From assembly GCA_034428395.1 (NCBI GenBank), contig DAOUHX010000359.1, positions 4,000-67,999 on the forward strand: a stretch of DNA of 64,000 nt. Reading direction: 5' to 3'. This DNA comes from Bin5 sp034428395. Its GTDB lineage: Bacteria; Chloroflexota; Anaerolineae; Caldilineales; Caldilineaceae. Shown in pieces: positions 43,458 to 52,577 of this stretch. Position numbers and translations under genes: made by a program. Each line of letters starts with the position of its first letter. Within the stretch, counting starts at the first letter, position 1. The notes beneath the pieces are model-generated. The model had not been told where the DNA came from. It saw only the letters and a program-made list of their open reading frames with translations, and did no database searches.

Positions 43458-46253
43458 ATGAGCGACGAAAAGCAAGAGGAAGAACACAACGACATAGAGC
43501 AAGAGGATGCGGGACAGCCCGAAAGCGGACCCGAGGAAGGGCAGGAAGATCAGTCTTCGGCAGCGGCGGAAGCCGCCGCCGAGGTCGGGGAACCTGAAGG
43601 CAACGGGGCCGAGGACGGAGGGAAGGACGGCGAAGGCGCAGAGAAGTCTCAGGTGACCGACGTTGCCGACGACCTGCCGGTCCTGCCGCTGCGCGGCATC
43701 GTAGTCTATCCGATGATGTGGCTGCCGCTGACCATCGGCCAGGAACGCAGCATCAAGTTGGTCGAGGACAACTTGCCGCAGAGCCGCATAATTGCCCTGG
43801 CAACAAGCAAGGATGAATCGATCGAGGAGCCGTCTCCCGATCAGATTTACCATATCGGGACCGCGGCCCAGGTCCATCGCGTCCTCAAGGCCCCAGACGG
43901 TACCGTCCGGCTTGCAGTACAGGGCCTCGAGCGCATCCGCCTCACCGAATACATCCAGGAAGAGCCCTATCTGCGCGCCCGCGTCGAAGTCCTGCCCGAG
44001 ACCCTTGAGGAAGGGCTGGACATCGACGGCTCCGCGCGCGCCGTCACCGACCTCTTCCGCCGGCTAGTCGAGCTGGACGGCCAGATGCCCGACGAGCTAG
44101 CCGTCATGGCCGCAAACGTCGAAAACGCCCGTCAGCTGGCCTATCTTGTCGCCAGCAGCGTCCGCCTGGAAATCGACGACGCCCAGCAACTGCTGGAGAT
44201 GGACAGCGTCCAGGAAAAGCTCCTCCGCCTCACCCAGCTGCTCCATGGCGAGGTCGACGTCATGGAGCTGGGCAACAAGATCCAGTCCCAAGCGCAGGGC
44301 GAAATGGAGAAGATGCAGAAGGACTTCTTCCTGCGCGAGCAGATCAAGGCAATCCAGAAAGAGCTGGGCGAGGAGGACGAGCAGGAAGCCGACATTCGTG
44401 AGCTTGAGGAACGCATTGAGTCCGCCGGCATGCCGGAAGAGGCGCACAAAGAGGCGACACGGGAACTGAACCGGATGCGGCGTATGCCAATCCAGGCGGC
44501 CGAATACAGCGTTATCAAGACCTACCTCGATCTCATGGTCTCACTGCCCTGGCAGCAAACAACCGAGGACAATCTCGACATCAACCACGCCCGGGATGTC
44601 CTCGAAGAAGACCACTACGGCCTTGACGAAATCAAAGACCGCATCGTAGAGTACCTCGCCGTACGCAGGCTGCGAGCGGCGCGCAAGGCTGGGCGGCCCA
44701 CGGAGAAAGAAGAGGACGCGCGCGATAAAATCCGGCGCGAACGGGAGGGCGTGCTGCTCTGCTTTGTAGGACCGCCGGGTGTCGGCAAGACCAGCCTCGG
44801 AATCAGCATCGCTCGCGCCATGGGACGGAAGTTCATGCGGCTGGCGCTGGGTGGCGTGCGCGACGAGGCCGAAATCCGGGGATTCCGCCGCACCTACATC
44901 GGGTCGATGCCGGGCCGCATCATTCAGAGCCTGCGCCGCGTCGAGACCAAAAACCCGGTATTTATGCTCGACGAGGTTGACAAGCTGGGCCGGGACTTTC
45001 GCGGCGACCCCACCAGCGCGCTGCTCGAGGTCCTGGACCCGGAACAGAACCGCGAGTTTCGCGATCACTACATCGACGTTGCCTTCGACCTGAGCGAGGT
45101 CATGTTCATTACGACCGCGAATGTGCTGGACACCATCCCCGGTCCGCTGCGCGATCGGATGGAGGTCATCCAACTCAGCAGCTATACCGAGCACGAAAAG
45201 GTCAAAATCGCGCAGCAATATCTCGTCGTGAGGCAGATCAAGGAGAACGGTCTGCGCGATGGCGAGATCGCCTTCACCGAAGAGGCCCTGCACAAGATTG
45301 TACATGATTACACCCGCGAAGCCGGAGTGCGCAACCTGGAACGCGAAATCGGGAAGATCTGTCGCAAGGTTGCCGCAACCATCGCCGCCGATGTGCCCTT
45401 CCAGCTGCAGGCCCCGCTTCCTCTCGGCCTCGATGAGACGCCTTCGCAGCAGGGCTACGTCGAGGCCGGAGCCGGAGGAAACTCCAAGCGCGGAAATGGC
45501 GCCTACTCCTCCGAAACAGTCCGCATTACGCCGGATTCCCTGGTCGAATACCTGGGACCGCGCCGCTTCCAGCGCGAGGAGATCGCCGACCGTACGCGTA
45601 TGCCCGGCGTGGCCGTCGGTCTTTCGTGGACGATGACCGGTGGGGAGATACTCTTCTTTGAGGCTACCAAGATGCCGGGCAAGAAAGGCTTCGTTCTGAC
45701 GGGCCAGCTGGGCGAGGTCATGAAAGAGAGCGCCCAGGCCGCGCTCAGCTACGTTCGCAGCCGCGCCCGCGAACTCAACATTCCTCCCGACTTCTTTGAG
45801 GAAGTCGACATTCATCTTCACATTCCCGAAGGCGCACTGCCCAAGGATGGACCCAGTGCCGGGGTGACCATGGTGACCGCAATTGCCAGCCTGCTTACCG
45901 GTCGCTCCGTTCATCCCGATATCGGTATGACCGGCGAAATTACGCTGCGCGGCAAGGTCCTGCGAATTGGCGGGCTGAAGGAGAAAGTGCTCGCCGCAGC
46001 CAGGGCCGGCCTGAACACGATCATCATGCCAGCAGCAAACGAGGCAGACCTCGAAGAGCTGCCCGAGAACGTGCGCGACTCTATGAACTTTATTCCTGTC
46101 GAGACAGTCGACGAGGTGCTCGAGACCGCCCTACAGCCCGAGCTGGTCCCGGAAGCGCAAGCTGACGCCCCCGAAACGACCGCTCCCGCCAATGACGGGC
46201 CCGTCAGCGAGAGCGATAGCGACCCGGTGGAACAGATCGAGTACGCCTCATGA
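43458..46253 (+). CDS. lon: ATP-dependent protease Lon
   Basis: A 931-residue protease that degrades misfolded and regulatory proteins. The first 65 residues are strongly acidic (Glu-Gln-Asp-rich), unusual in length. They are followed by the LonN domain (LPVLPLRGIVVYPMMWLPL), a coiled-coil, the AAA+ module with Walker A GPPGVGKTS near residue 438 and Walker B FMLDEVDKLG, and the protease domain. The Ser-Lys dyad is S800 (PKDGPSAGVTM) and K843 (GGLKEK). A short insert (GAGGNSKRGNG) lies between AAA+ and the protease. The C-terminal tail is acidic and Pro/Ala-rich. The ATG at 43458 is chosen for the fit to family starts; an ATG at 43383 would add 25 residues. Confidence 0.95.
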   Translation: MSDEKQEEEHNDIEQEDAGQPESGPEEGQEDQSSAAAEAAAEVGEPEGNGAEDGGKDGEGAEKSQVTDVADDLPVLPLRGIVVYPMMWLPLTIGQERSIKLVEDNLPQSRIIALATSKDESIEEPSPDQIYHIGTAAQVHRVLKAPDGTVRLAVQGLERIRLTEYIQEEPYLRARVEVLPETLEEGLDIDGSARAVTDLFRRLVELDGQMPDELAVMAANVENARQLAYLVASSVRLEIDDAQQLLEMDSVQEKLLRLTQLLHGEVDVMELGNKIQSQAQGEMEKMQKDFFLREQIKAIQKELGEEDEQEADIRELEERIESAGMPEEAHKEATRELNRMRRMPIQAAEYSVIKTYLDLMVSLPWQQTTEDNLDINHARDVLEEDHYGLDEIKDRIVEYLAVRRLRAARKAGRPTEKEEDARDKIRREREGVLLCFVGPPGVGKTSLGISIARAMGRKFMRLALGGVRDEAEIRGFRRTYIGSMPGRIIQSLRRVETKNPVFMLDEVDKLGRDFRGDPTSALLEVLDPEQNREFRDHYIDVAFDLSEVMFITTANVLDTIPGPLRDRMEVIQLSSYTEHEKVKIAQQYLVVRQIKENGLRDGEIAFTEEALHKIVHDYTREAGVRNLEREIGKICRKVAATIAADVPFQLQAPLPLGLDETPSQQGYVEAGAGGNSKRGNGAYSSETVRITPDSLVEYLGPRRFQREEIADRTRMPGVAVGLSWTMTGGEILFFEATKMPGKKGFVLTGQLGEVMKESAQAALSYVRSRARELNIPPDFFEEVDIHLHIPEGALPKDGPSAGVTMVTAIASLLTGRSVHPDIGMTGEITLRGKVLRIGGLKEKVLAAARAGLNTIIMPAANEADLEELPENVRDSMNFIPVETVDEVLETALQPELVPEAQADAPETTAPANDGPVSESDSDPVEQIEYAS

Positions 46254-46296
46254 ACAGGACTGTCCTGCTAAGAACGGGGCAGTTTCAAGATAGAAT

Positions 46297-48150
46297 ATGA
46301 GCAGAAGAAGAAGATCGAGAAGTGCCCCTGAGGGTGGCGCGCAAGCGCAATCCGGCGCCCGACAGAGCCCCGGAAGACTGCGCTGGTACAAGGTGGATTT
46401 GCACACCCACACGCCGGCCTCGAACGACTACGAGGAGCCCGGCATCACCTACCTCGAGTGGCTGGCCACGGCACGCAAGCGTGGGCTGGACATCGTCGCC
46501 ATCACCGATCACAATACCGTTGCCGGCATCGACGCAATCCGCAGCGAAATCGAGTGGTTGACCCGTCTTCAGCAGCAGAGCAGGCTGACCGACGCTGAAC
46601 ACAGCAACTTGGAGCAATGGCACAAACTGGCGAACGAGATTGTCGTACTTCCCGGCTTTGAATTTACGGCAACCTTCGGCTTCCATATCCTCGCAATCTA
46701 TCCCCCCGAAACAACCGTCCGCGAGTTGGAGCACATACTCTTGCGCTTGAATGTGCCCCAAGACAGGCTGGACGCAGGCTCGACCGAGACCGGAGCCAGC
46801 ACCGACGTCATCAGTGCCTACGAGACAATCGTTGACTCCGGCGGCATCGCCATCGCCGCACACGCCAACAGCACCCACGGGGTGGCTATGCGCAACTTTC
46901 CCTTCGGCGGCCAGACCAAGATCTCATATACCCAGGATGCCAACCTCAGCGCACTCGAGGTGACCGATTTGGAAAGCCGCAGCCGCAAGGCGACGTCCCG
47001 TTTTTTCAACGGCTCTAAGCCGGAGTACCCGCGCAAGATGCACTGCATTCAGGGGAGCGACGCCCACCGCCTCAGCACCGATCCCCGCAACAGTAGACGC
47101 CTCGGCATTGGCGAGCGTTCAACCGAGCTGCTCTTGCCCGATCCGTCGTTCGAGGCGATCAAAGAGCTCTTCTCCAGCCGCTGGTTTGACCGCACGCGCC
47201 CCTTTCGCGCGCCGGAAAAAGTGGTCGATCACCTGGCCGCCGCCAGGGCCGAAGGCCCCAACCAGACCCAAAGTTTCCACGAGTCTGCCAACAGAAAGGG
47301 CGGCCGGCAAACGGTCGTCCTCGCCGACCTTTGCGCCTTCGCCAACACCGACGGCGGCACCATTTTTGTCGGCGCTAACGCCCGCAAGGGCAAAGTGAAA
47401 GGGCTTGCCAACTCGAAACAAGCACAGAAGGAGATTCAGCAGGCCATTACCGAACGGCTCACCCCGCCACTGGAGCCCCGCTTCGAAGTCATTTCGAATG
47501 GCGGGGCCGATGTCCTGCGCATCGGCGTCGACGCTGGCGACGAAAAGCCCTATTGCCTCGACGGCTCCAAATTCTACGTCCGCAACGACGCCGAAACCAG
47601 CCAGGCGCTGCGTGACGAAATCGTGGCTTTGGTGCTCGAGAGCGTAGGGCTCAACGCCGACTTGGTCGGGGCCGATGAAGGCCATGATGCCCCAGCTGAC
47701 GACGAAACCGCAGGCGAGAGCAGGTCCGGCGCAGCCGCGCGCGCTGAATCGAAGGGCACGCGCAGCCGTGCGCAAAAGGCATCACCAAAGGAGAGCGATC
47801 CCTTCTTTCTTCCTCAGGACGGCGTCGAAATCGTCGACCGCGAGACGAGGGGAGATACGACATACTACGTCGTGCGCAACTTACGCAACCATCGCTCTGT
47901 CGGCAATGTTACCCGCAAGGGCGCACGCAAGCTGTGGAATTACGCCATAACCCAATACGAGGACAGCCCAGTCAAGTCAAACCAGATCCGCTGGAAGGAA
48001 AATGTCGGCATCGTTCGCTCGGCCAGGCGCGCCGGCAAAGTGCGTTTCGATCTGGCCCTGCGCCAAGGTTCCGATATTCGCATCTTCTATGGTGTTACCG
48101 AAGAGGGGATGGAAGGCGACTGGGCACAATTTGTCGAAGAAGCCGAATAG
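46297..48150 (+). CDS. PHP-domain phosphoesterase fused to an AlbA_2 (Schlafen-like) domain
   Basis: A 617-residue protein with three parts. Residues about 28-285 form a PHP domain with metal-site motifs DLHTHT (H36, H38), ITDHN (D71, H72), GFEFT (E122), AAHAN (H189) and GSDAH (D255, H257). Residues about 325-448 form an AlbA_2/Schlafen-type domain (ADLCAFANTDGGTIFVGANA, GKVKGLAN), the fold of putative nucleic-acid or nucleotide-binding modules. Then comes a charged linker and a C-terminal 100-residue domain (residues 515-617) of unknown family, with YYVVRNLRNHRSVGNVTRKG. The start is basic (MSRRRRSRS). It lies 43 bases after lon on the same strand and may be co-transcribed. No helicase, toxin or methylase is next to it. 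A nuclease or phosphatase acting on nucleic acid is the natural guess. Confidence 0.8.
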   Translation: MSRRRRSRSAPEGGAQAQSGARQSPGRLRWYKVDLHTHTPASNDYEEPGITYLEWLATARKRGLDIVAITDHNTVAGIDAIRSEIEWLTRLQQQSRLTDAEHSNLEQWHKLANEIVVLPGFEFTATFGFHILAIYPPETTVRELEHILLRLNVPQDRLDAGSTETGASTDVISAYETIVDSGGIAIAAHANSTHGVAMRNFPFGGQTKISYTQDANLSALEVTDLESRSRKATSRFFNGSKPEYPRKMHCIQGSDAHRLSTDPRNSRRLGIGERSTELLLPDPSFEAIKELFSSRWFDRTRPFRAPEKVVDHLAAARAEGPNQTQSFHESANRKGGRQTVVLADLCAFANTDGGTIFVGANARKGKVKGLANSKQAQKEIQQAITERLTPPLEPRFEVISNGGADVLRIGVDAGDEKPYCLDGSKFYVRNDAETSQALRDEIVALVLESVGLNADLVGADEGHDAPADDETAGESRSGAAARAESKGTRSRAQKASPKESDPFFLPQDGVEIVDRETRGDTTYYVVRNLRNHRSVGNVTRKGARKLWNYAITQYEDSPVKSNQIRWKENVGIVRSARRAGKVRFDLALRQGSDIRIFYGVTEEGMEGDWAQFVEEAE

Positions 48151-48187
48151 TGGTATTTAAAGTCAACCGGTTTCCGAAAGCTTGCAT

Positions 48188-49144
48188 TCACCAAATGTAA
48201 ATGACGGCCACCACCGATAGCAGCCACAAGACTACGCCCGCGAGCAGCGGTCGATCTGAAAAGAGTAGATCTTCCGGCGCGCCCCCTCTTTGCTCCACAT
48301 GAATCAGGTAGAAATAACGGAAAACAACGAAAACGATTAGCGGGACCGTCAGCATCATCTGCGCCGGCCCGGCCAGGGCAGTCTCTGCTTCGAAACTGTA
48401 TAGAGTGTAGCTGATCAAGCCGCTGACCGTGACGAGACCTATGATTTGATCGAGAAAAGGCAGATTATACTTATCCAGGCTGCTCCTGTGGCCAGATGCG
48501 GATTCCTTGAGCAACAGGATTTCGTGGCGGCGTTTGCCGAAGCCGACAAAAAAGGCCAGCAAGCTGACACATATATATAGCCACGGGCTGAATGCACTGA
48601 CATCCACCGCGGTCAAACCGGCAACGACCCGCAAAAGAAAGAAGACCGCGATCATCAGTACGTCTATAATCACGAGCCGCTTAAGATAGAAAGTGTACGC
48701 CGCATTCAGAGCCAGATAGGCGGCCACCGTCAGCCCAATCTGGGAATTGTAGAGGCCGGCGCCGAGCACGCTTACAGCCGCCAGGAAGACGAGAGCCCCT
48801 TTGGCCACTGCGGGGTTGAGATGCCCGCTCGCCAATGGTCTAAGCCGTTTGCGCGGATGAAGGCGGTCACTTTCTATATCGACCAGGTCGTTCAGAAGAT
48901 AGACACTGCTGGAGACCAGACAGAAGGCGACGAAGGCTATGGCCGCGGCAAGGCCGAGACCCGGGTCAAGCAGTTTCCCATCGAAGATCAGCCCAACCAG
49001 CACGAAGCCGTTCTTTGTCCACTGCTTGGGCCGCATCGAACGCAGCAGGCCGTGAAGTTGAGTTCCCATGCCTGTCGGTCTCTCGCTTGCCGCATGAATG
49101 CCGCCCCCGGAGACCGACGGGGACGGCTCGGACGCGCTTGGCAT
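48188..49144 (-). CDS. UbiA-family prenyltransferase (decaprenyl-phosphate phosphoribosyltransferase-like)
   Basis: A 318-residue polytopic membrane enzyme with about eight or nine helices. The first Asp-rich motif is LLNDLVDIESDRLHPRKRLRP (residues N and D of NDxxDxxxD), and the second Asp-region is KYNLPFLDQI. The sequence MRPKQWTKNGFVLVGLIFDG and RLRPLASGHL are typical of the DPPR-synthase subgroup, which attaches 5-phosphoribose to a polyprenyl phosphate for cell-wall arabinan or similar. ATG at 49144 has AGGAG upstream; the longer frame to 49237 has no such site. It is divergent from the first CNNM gene. Confidence 0.85.
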   Translation of the reverse strand: MPSASEPSPSVSGGGIHAASERPTGMGTQLHGLLRSMRPKQWTKNGFVLVGLIFDGKLLDPGLGLAAAIAFVAFCLVSSSVYLLNDLVDIESDRLHPRKRLRPLASGHLNPAVAKGALVFLAAVSVLGAGLYNSQIGLTVAAYLALNAAYTFYLKRLVIIDVLMIAVFFLLRVVAGLTAVDVSAFSPWLYICVSLLAFFVGFGKRRHEILLLKESASGHRSSLDKYNLPFLDQIIGLVTVSGLISYTLYSFEAETALAGPAQMMLTVPLIVFVVFRYFYLIHVEQRGGAPEDLLFSDRPLLAGVVLWLLSVVAVIYIW

Positions 49145-49335
49145 CGTCAAAACTCCTGATCGCACTTCGTTCGATCCACGCAAGAGAATCGCGGGAGAAT
49201 TCTGCCAATGATACTTTACGCAGCTTGGCGAGGCCAAACCTGAGTTCTAGCCGCGCCGCTTGTCCCGACGGTCCGCTAGCGGCGACAAGTGCCGCATCTG
49301 ATGCCGTATCCTGATACCAGCCAACAACCCAAGCC

Positions 49336-50748
49336 ATGGCGATAGTCCTCATAGTTCTAATCGTTTTCCTGCTCATCACGCTAAATGGGCTCTTTGTTGC
49401 CGCCGAAATCGGCACCGTCGGTACCCGGCGGGCGCGCATAGCCCAACAGGCCGCCGAAGGCAACCGCTTTGCCAGGCTGCTGCTGCCGCACCTCGAAAGC
49501 CCCTCCAAGCTGGATGACTACATAGCTGCCTGCCAGCTCGGCATCACACTCTCAAGCCTCGTGCTGGGCTTCTACGGACAGGCCGCTATCACGCCGCTTG
49601 TGGCGCCGCTGTTGAGCAGTTCCGGCCTTGTGGCACAGGCCGCCGCAACCTCCATCGCAGCCACCGGAGTCCTGATCGTGTTGACCGTGATCCAGGTGAC
49701 GCTCAGCGAACTCGCTCCCAAAACCGTCGCCATCCAATTCCCGGAACGGACATCGCTCCTCCTCATCCTGCCCGTTAGCTGGTCGATGGTCGTAATGCGG
49801 CCGCTCATCTGGTTCTTCAACGGCAGCGGCCGCCTCATCTTGCGCCTCGTCGGGCTGCGGGCCGTCTCCGAGGGCCTGCACATTCACGCGCCCGAGGAAA
49901 TCCTGATGATGGTACAGGAGAGTGGTGCCGGCGGCCTTCTCGAAGAGGGCGAGACAGAGCTGCTGGAGAACACCCTGCAGCTGCGGCAGCGATCCTTGCG
50001 CAGTGTCATGGTGCCCCGTACACAGCTTCTTGCCGCGCCCGTGGAGCTCGAATCCGACAAGCTTTTGGACCTGCTGGCCGAATCAAGCCATTCCCGCCTC
50101 CCGCTCTACGAACAGTCGATCGACAACATCGTCGGTGTTGTGCATTTGAAGGACCTGCTCTCCCTTCGTCTCTCGTTGGGTGAAACCCAGCCAGGACAAT
50201 CGGCTGGCTCACCCGGCGCCGACAGCGGCGTTCGATCCCTGATGCGCCTGCCTCCATTTGTCCCGGAATCGGCCTCGGTTGCCACTGTCTTTCGCCAGTT
50301 GCAGCGCGATCGCTTCCACATGGCCGTTGTCATCGACGAGTATGGAGGCACCGCGGGGATCGTAACTTTCGAGGATCTGGTCGAGGAGATATTCGGCGAT
50401 ATAGCCGATGAATTCGACTCCGACAGCCGGCAAATCGCGCTGAACGAAGACGGGCGCCTGCTGCTCGATGGAGACGTGGAGTTGGACCGGCTGGCAGAAA
50501 TCCTGGGCGCACGCCTCCACATCGAAGACGTGGACACAATCGGCGGAGCAATACTCGCGGCGCTGGGGGCAATTCCGGAGCAGGGCCAGGAAGTGCAGCT
50601 GCAGGACGTGGAGTTTCGCGTCGAGCAGGTGAGCGGCTACGCCGTCGCCCAGGTCAGCGTGGCGCTGCCTCCGAACGCGGGGCCGGACTGGCCGCAGGAC
50701 CTTGTGCCAACTGCTCGCGGCGACCGGCAACCGCCGAATGGGAGTTGA
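49336..50748 (+). CDS. CNNM/CBS/CorC_HlyC-domain membrane protein, copy 1
   Basis: A 470-residue protein. The N-terminal CNNM (DUF21) membrane domain has about four helices and the signature VAAEIGTVGTRRARI and LGITLSSLVLGFYG. Two CBS domains follow (MVPRTQLLAAPVELESDKLL; VIDEYGGTAGIVTFEDLVEEI), then a C-terminal CorC_HlyC domain (LLLDGDVELDRLAEILGARL). Proteins of this type export Mg or Co ions or help resist them; once called haemolysins. It is followed by its paralogue with nearly no gap. It is divergent from the UbiA gene. Confidence 0.93.
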   Translation: MAIVLIVLIVFLLITLNGLFVAAEIGTVGTRRARIAQQAAEGNRFARLLLPHLESPSKLDDYIAACQLGITLSSLVLGFYGQAAITPLVAPLLSSSGLVAQAAATSIAATGVLIVLTVIQVTLSELAPKTVAIQFPERTSLLLILPVSWSMVVMRPLIWFFNGSGRLILRLVGLRAVSEGLHIHAPEEILMMVQESGAGGLLEEGETELLENTLQLRQRSLRSVMVPRTQLLAAPVELESDKLLDLLAESSHSRLPLYEQSIDNIVGVVHLKDLLSLRLSLGETQPGQSAGSPGADSGVRSLMRLPPFVPESASVATVFRQLQRDRFHMAVVIDEYGGTAGIVTFEDLVEEIFGDIADEFDSDSRQIALNEDGRLLLDGDVELDRLAEILGARLHIEDVDTIGGAILAALGAIPEQGQEVQLQDVEFRVEQVSGYAVAQVSVALPPNAGPDWPQDLVPTARGDRQPPNGS

Positions 50749-50752
50749 ACCG

Positions 50753-52141
50753 GTGGAATACCTGCTTCCAACCTTCATCATCGCCGCGCTGATATTCTTC
50801 AACGGCCTCTTTGTCAGCGTTGAGTTCGCCGTCGTGGCCTCCTCCCGCGCGCGTATGGCACAACTCGCCAACCAGGGTTCAGCCTCCGCTGCCAGGATTC
50901 TGCGCATCCTGACCGAAACGCGCTGGCAGACCCGTTTCATCATCATGGCACAGCTCGGCATAACGCTCTCCAGCCTTGGCCTCGGAATGTACGGCGAGCA
51001 CACGGTCGCGCACTGGATGCTTGAGCTGCTGGAACACTACGGCGTCGAGCGCGGACTCTTAACGGTCGCCACTGCACACAGCGCCGCCTCCGTCCTGGCT
51101 ATCGCCCTGATGACCTACCTGCACGTAGTTCTTGGCGAGGTCATGCCCAAGTCGCTCGCGCTTCAGGCGCCGGAAACAACCGCCCTGCGCGTCATCGGCC
51201 CCGTCTCGTTCATTCAGCGCATATTTTCGCCTGTCATCTTTGTCCTCAACGCGCTTGCGCGCGCTATCACCCGCGCCTGCGGCGTGCCCGAACGCGGCGA
51301 GCACGACCACATGGTCTCTGCCCAGGAACTCGAAATGATCGTCGAAGAAAGCTCTGAAGAGGGCCTCCTCGCACCCTCCGAACAGCTCTACATCGAGAAT
51401 ATCCTAGACATGCGCGAGCGCACCGTCGGCCAGGTGATGACCCCGCGTACGCGCATCGTCGGCATCTCCGCCGACGAGTCACAGGAGACCGTCCTGCGCC
51501 TCGTCTGCGACTCCAATCACTCCCGATTTCCCATCTACGAGGGCGATCTCGATCAGATCAAGGGCTTCTTCCATGTCAAAGACCTGGCCCGCCACCTGAT
51601 GCGCGGCGAACCTGCTGGCACCCTCGACCTGCGCCGGATGGCCCAGAGCCGCCCCGTCATCGCTGTGCCCGAGACACTCTCGCTCGACCTGATGCTGCGC
51701 CGGTTCCGCGCCGAAGGCGGCGCGCTTGCCGTCGTCATCGACGAATATGGCGGCACCGCCGGAATTGTGACTTTTGAAGACCTGCTCGAGGAGGTCGTCG
51801 GCGAAATCCAGGACGAATTCGACATCGAACGCGCACCGTTTGAACAGATAGACGAACGCTGCCTGAGGGTGGACGGCTCGCTGCTGTTGCACGAGCTAAA
51901 TCAACATTTCGATATCAAGTTCGAGGACCAGGAGGTTGACACCGTCGGCGGCCTGATCATGGCCCGCTTGGGCCGGATTCCCCAGGTTGGCGACACCGTC
52001 GAGTTGGACGGCGTCCGCTATACGGTAGAGCTTGTCGCCGGCCGCGCTGTCGAGTCGGCGCTGGTTGAGCTGCCCGCGCAGAGTCCGGCTCAACCGGAGA
52101 GCCAGCGGGAAAACGACGAGTCAGCAGGTGTCGAAGATTGA
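50753..52141 (+). CDS. CNNM/CBS/CorC_HlyC-domain membrane protein, copy 2
   Basis: A 462-residue paralogue of the preceding protein with the same order: CNNM domain (FNGLFVSVEFAVVASSRARM; LGITLSSLGLGMYG), CBS pair (MTPRTRIVGISADESQE; VIDEYGGTAGIVTFEDLLEEV) and CorC_HlyC (LRVDGSLLLHELNQHF). GTG at 50753, with GGGAG at 50740-50744 eight bases upstream, is preferred over an ATG at 50738 that lies within the previous gene. The stop at 52139-52141 overlaps the -35 element of the ileS operon promoter. Two such genes in tandem may form a hetero-oligomer. Confidence 0.9.
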   Translation: MEYLLPTFIIAALIFFNGLFVSVEFAVVASSRARMAQLANQGSASAARILRILTETRWQTRFIIMAQLGITLSSLGLGMYGEHTVAHWMLELLEHYGVERGLLTVATAHSAASVLAIALMTYLHVVLGEVMPKSLALQAPETTALRVIGPVSFIQRIFSPVIFVLNALARAITRACGVPERGEHDHMVSAQELEMIVEESSEEGLLAPSEQLYIENILDMRERTVGQVMTPRTRIVGISADESQETVLRLVCDSNHSRFPIYEGDLDQIKGFFHVKDLARHLMRGEPAGTLDLRRMAQSRPVIAVPETLSLDLMLRRFRAEGGALAVVIDEYGGTAGIVTFEDLLEEVVGEIQDEFDIERAPFEQIDERCLRVDGSLLLHELNQHFDIKFEDQEVDTVGGLIMARLGRIPQVGDTVELDGVRYTVELVAGRAVESALVELPAQSPAQPESQRENDESAGVED

Positions 52142-52166
52142 CAATAGCAGACGACGCGGCTAAAAT
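52138..52166 (+). promoter_or_regulatory. Sigma-70 promoter of the alaX-ileS operon
   Basis: TTGACA at 52138-52143 (a perfect -35) is followed after exactly 17 bases by TAAAAT at 52161-52166 (5 of 6 to the -10). The -35 contains the TGA stop of the CNNM gene. Transcription should begin near 52173, about 60 bases before the T-box leader body. Confidence 0.8.
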
Positions 52167-52235
52167 CTACGCTGCACTCGCCCGACCGAATACGCTCAGG
52201 CATGCCAGCCGGTCAGGCAGGGCGGGGAAACGACA

Positions 52236-52528
52236 AAAGGCGTTGACGGAGAGGAGTAGCCGCCGGCACATCCTCAGCGAGTCCGGGCAGGTGGGAGCCG
52301 GATGGGTCCCTGGGGCGGCGAAAATCACTCCCGAGCTGCGGCCAGAAAGGCGGTTCCCGCTGACTAGAGGCCGACGGTCACGTGAACCGTTACCTTCACC
52401 GCCGGAAGGCAAAGCAGTTTCGGTAGTACAATTGCAACCGGCGAGGAGTTGCCCGGACCTTACTCCGGGAAACAGGGTGGTACCGCGGACCGAAAGGCCC
52501 GTCCCTGACAGGGGCGGGCTTTCATTTT
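52236..52528 (+). promoter_or_regulatory. T-box riboswitch, isoleucine-specific
   Basis: A T-box leader that reads uncharged tRNA. Stem I features AGAGGAGTAG at 52250-52259 and the AGCGAGTC plus GGTGGGAGCCGG blocks at its far end. The specifier loop reads GAAAATCACTCCCGAG, which places ATC (Ile) at 52324-52326. The antiterminator T-box sequence AGGGTGGTACCGCG is at 52474-52487. It ends with a terminator hairpin. Uncharged tRNA-Ile would pair with the specifier and with TGG in the T-box, free the antiterminator and allow transcription of alaX and ileS. The tandem of specifier and hairpins is seen; the amino acid identity follows from the ATC position. Confidence 0.93.
52497..52528 (+). terminator. 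T-box terminator hairpin
   Basis: GCCCGTCCC at 52497-52505 pairs with GGGGCGGGC at 52511-52519 around the loop TGACA, followed by TTTCATTTT. This is the intrinsic terminator that competes with the antiterminator helix of the T-box. It ends 50 bases before the alaX start. Confidence 0.9.
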
Positions 52529-52577
52529 GTCCGAAAGTTCATGCGTCGCCGGCATCGCCGCGAAACGCGAGACAATA

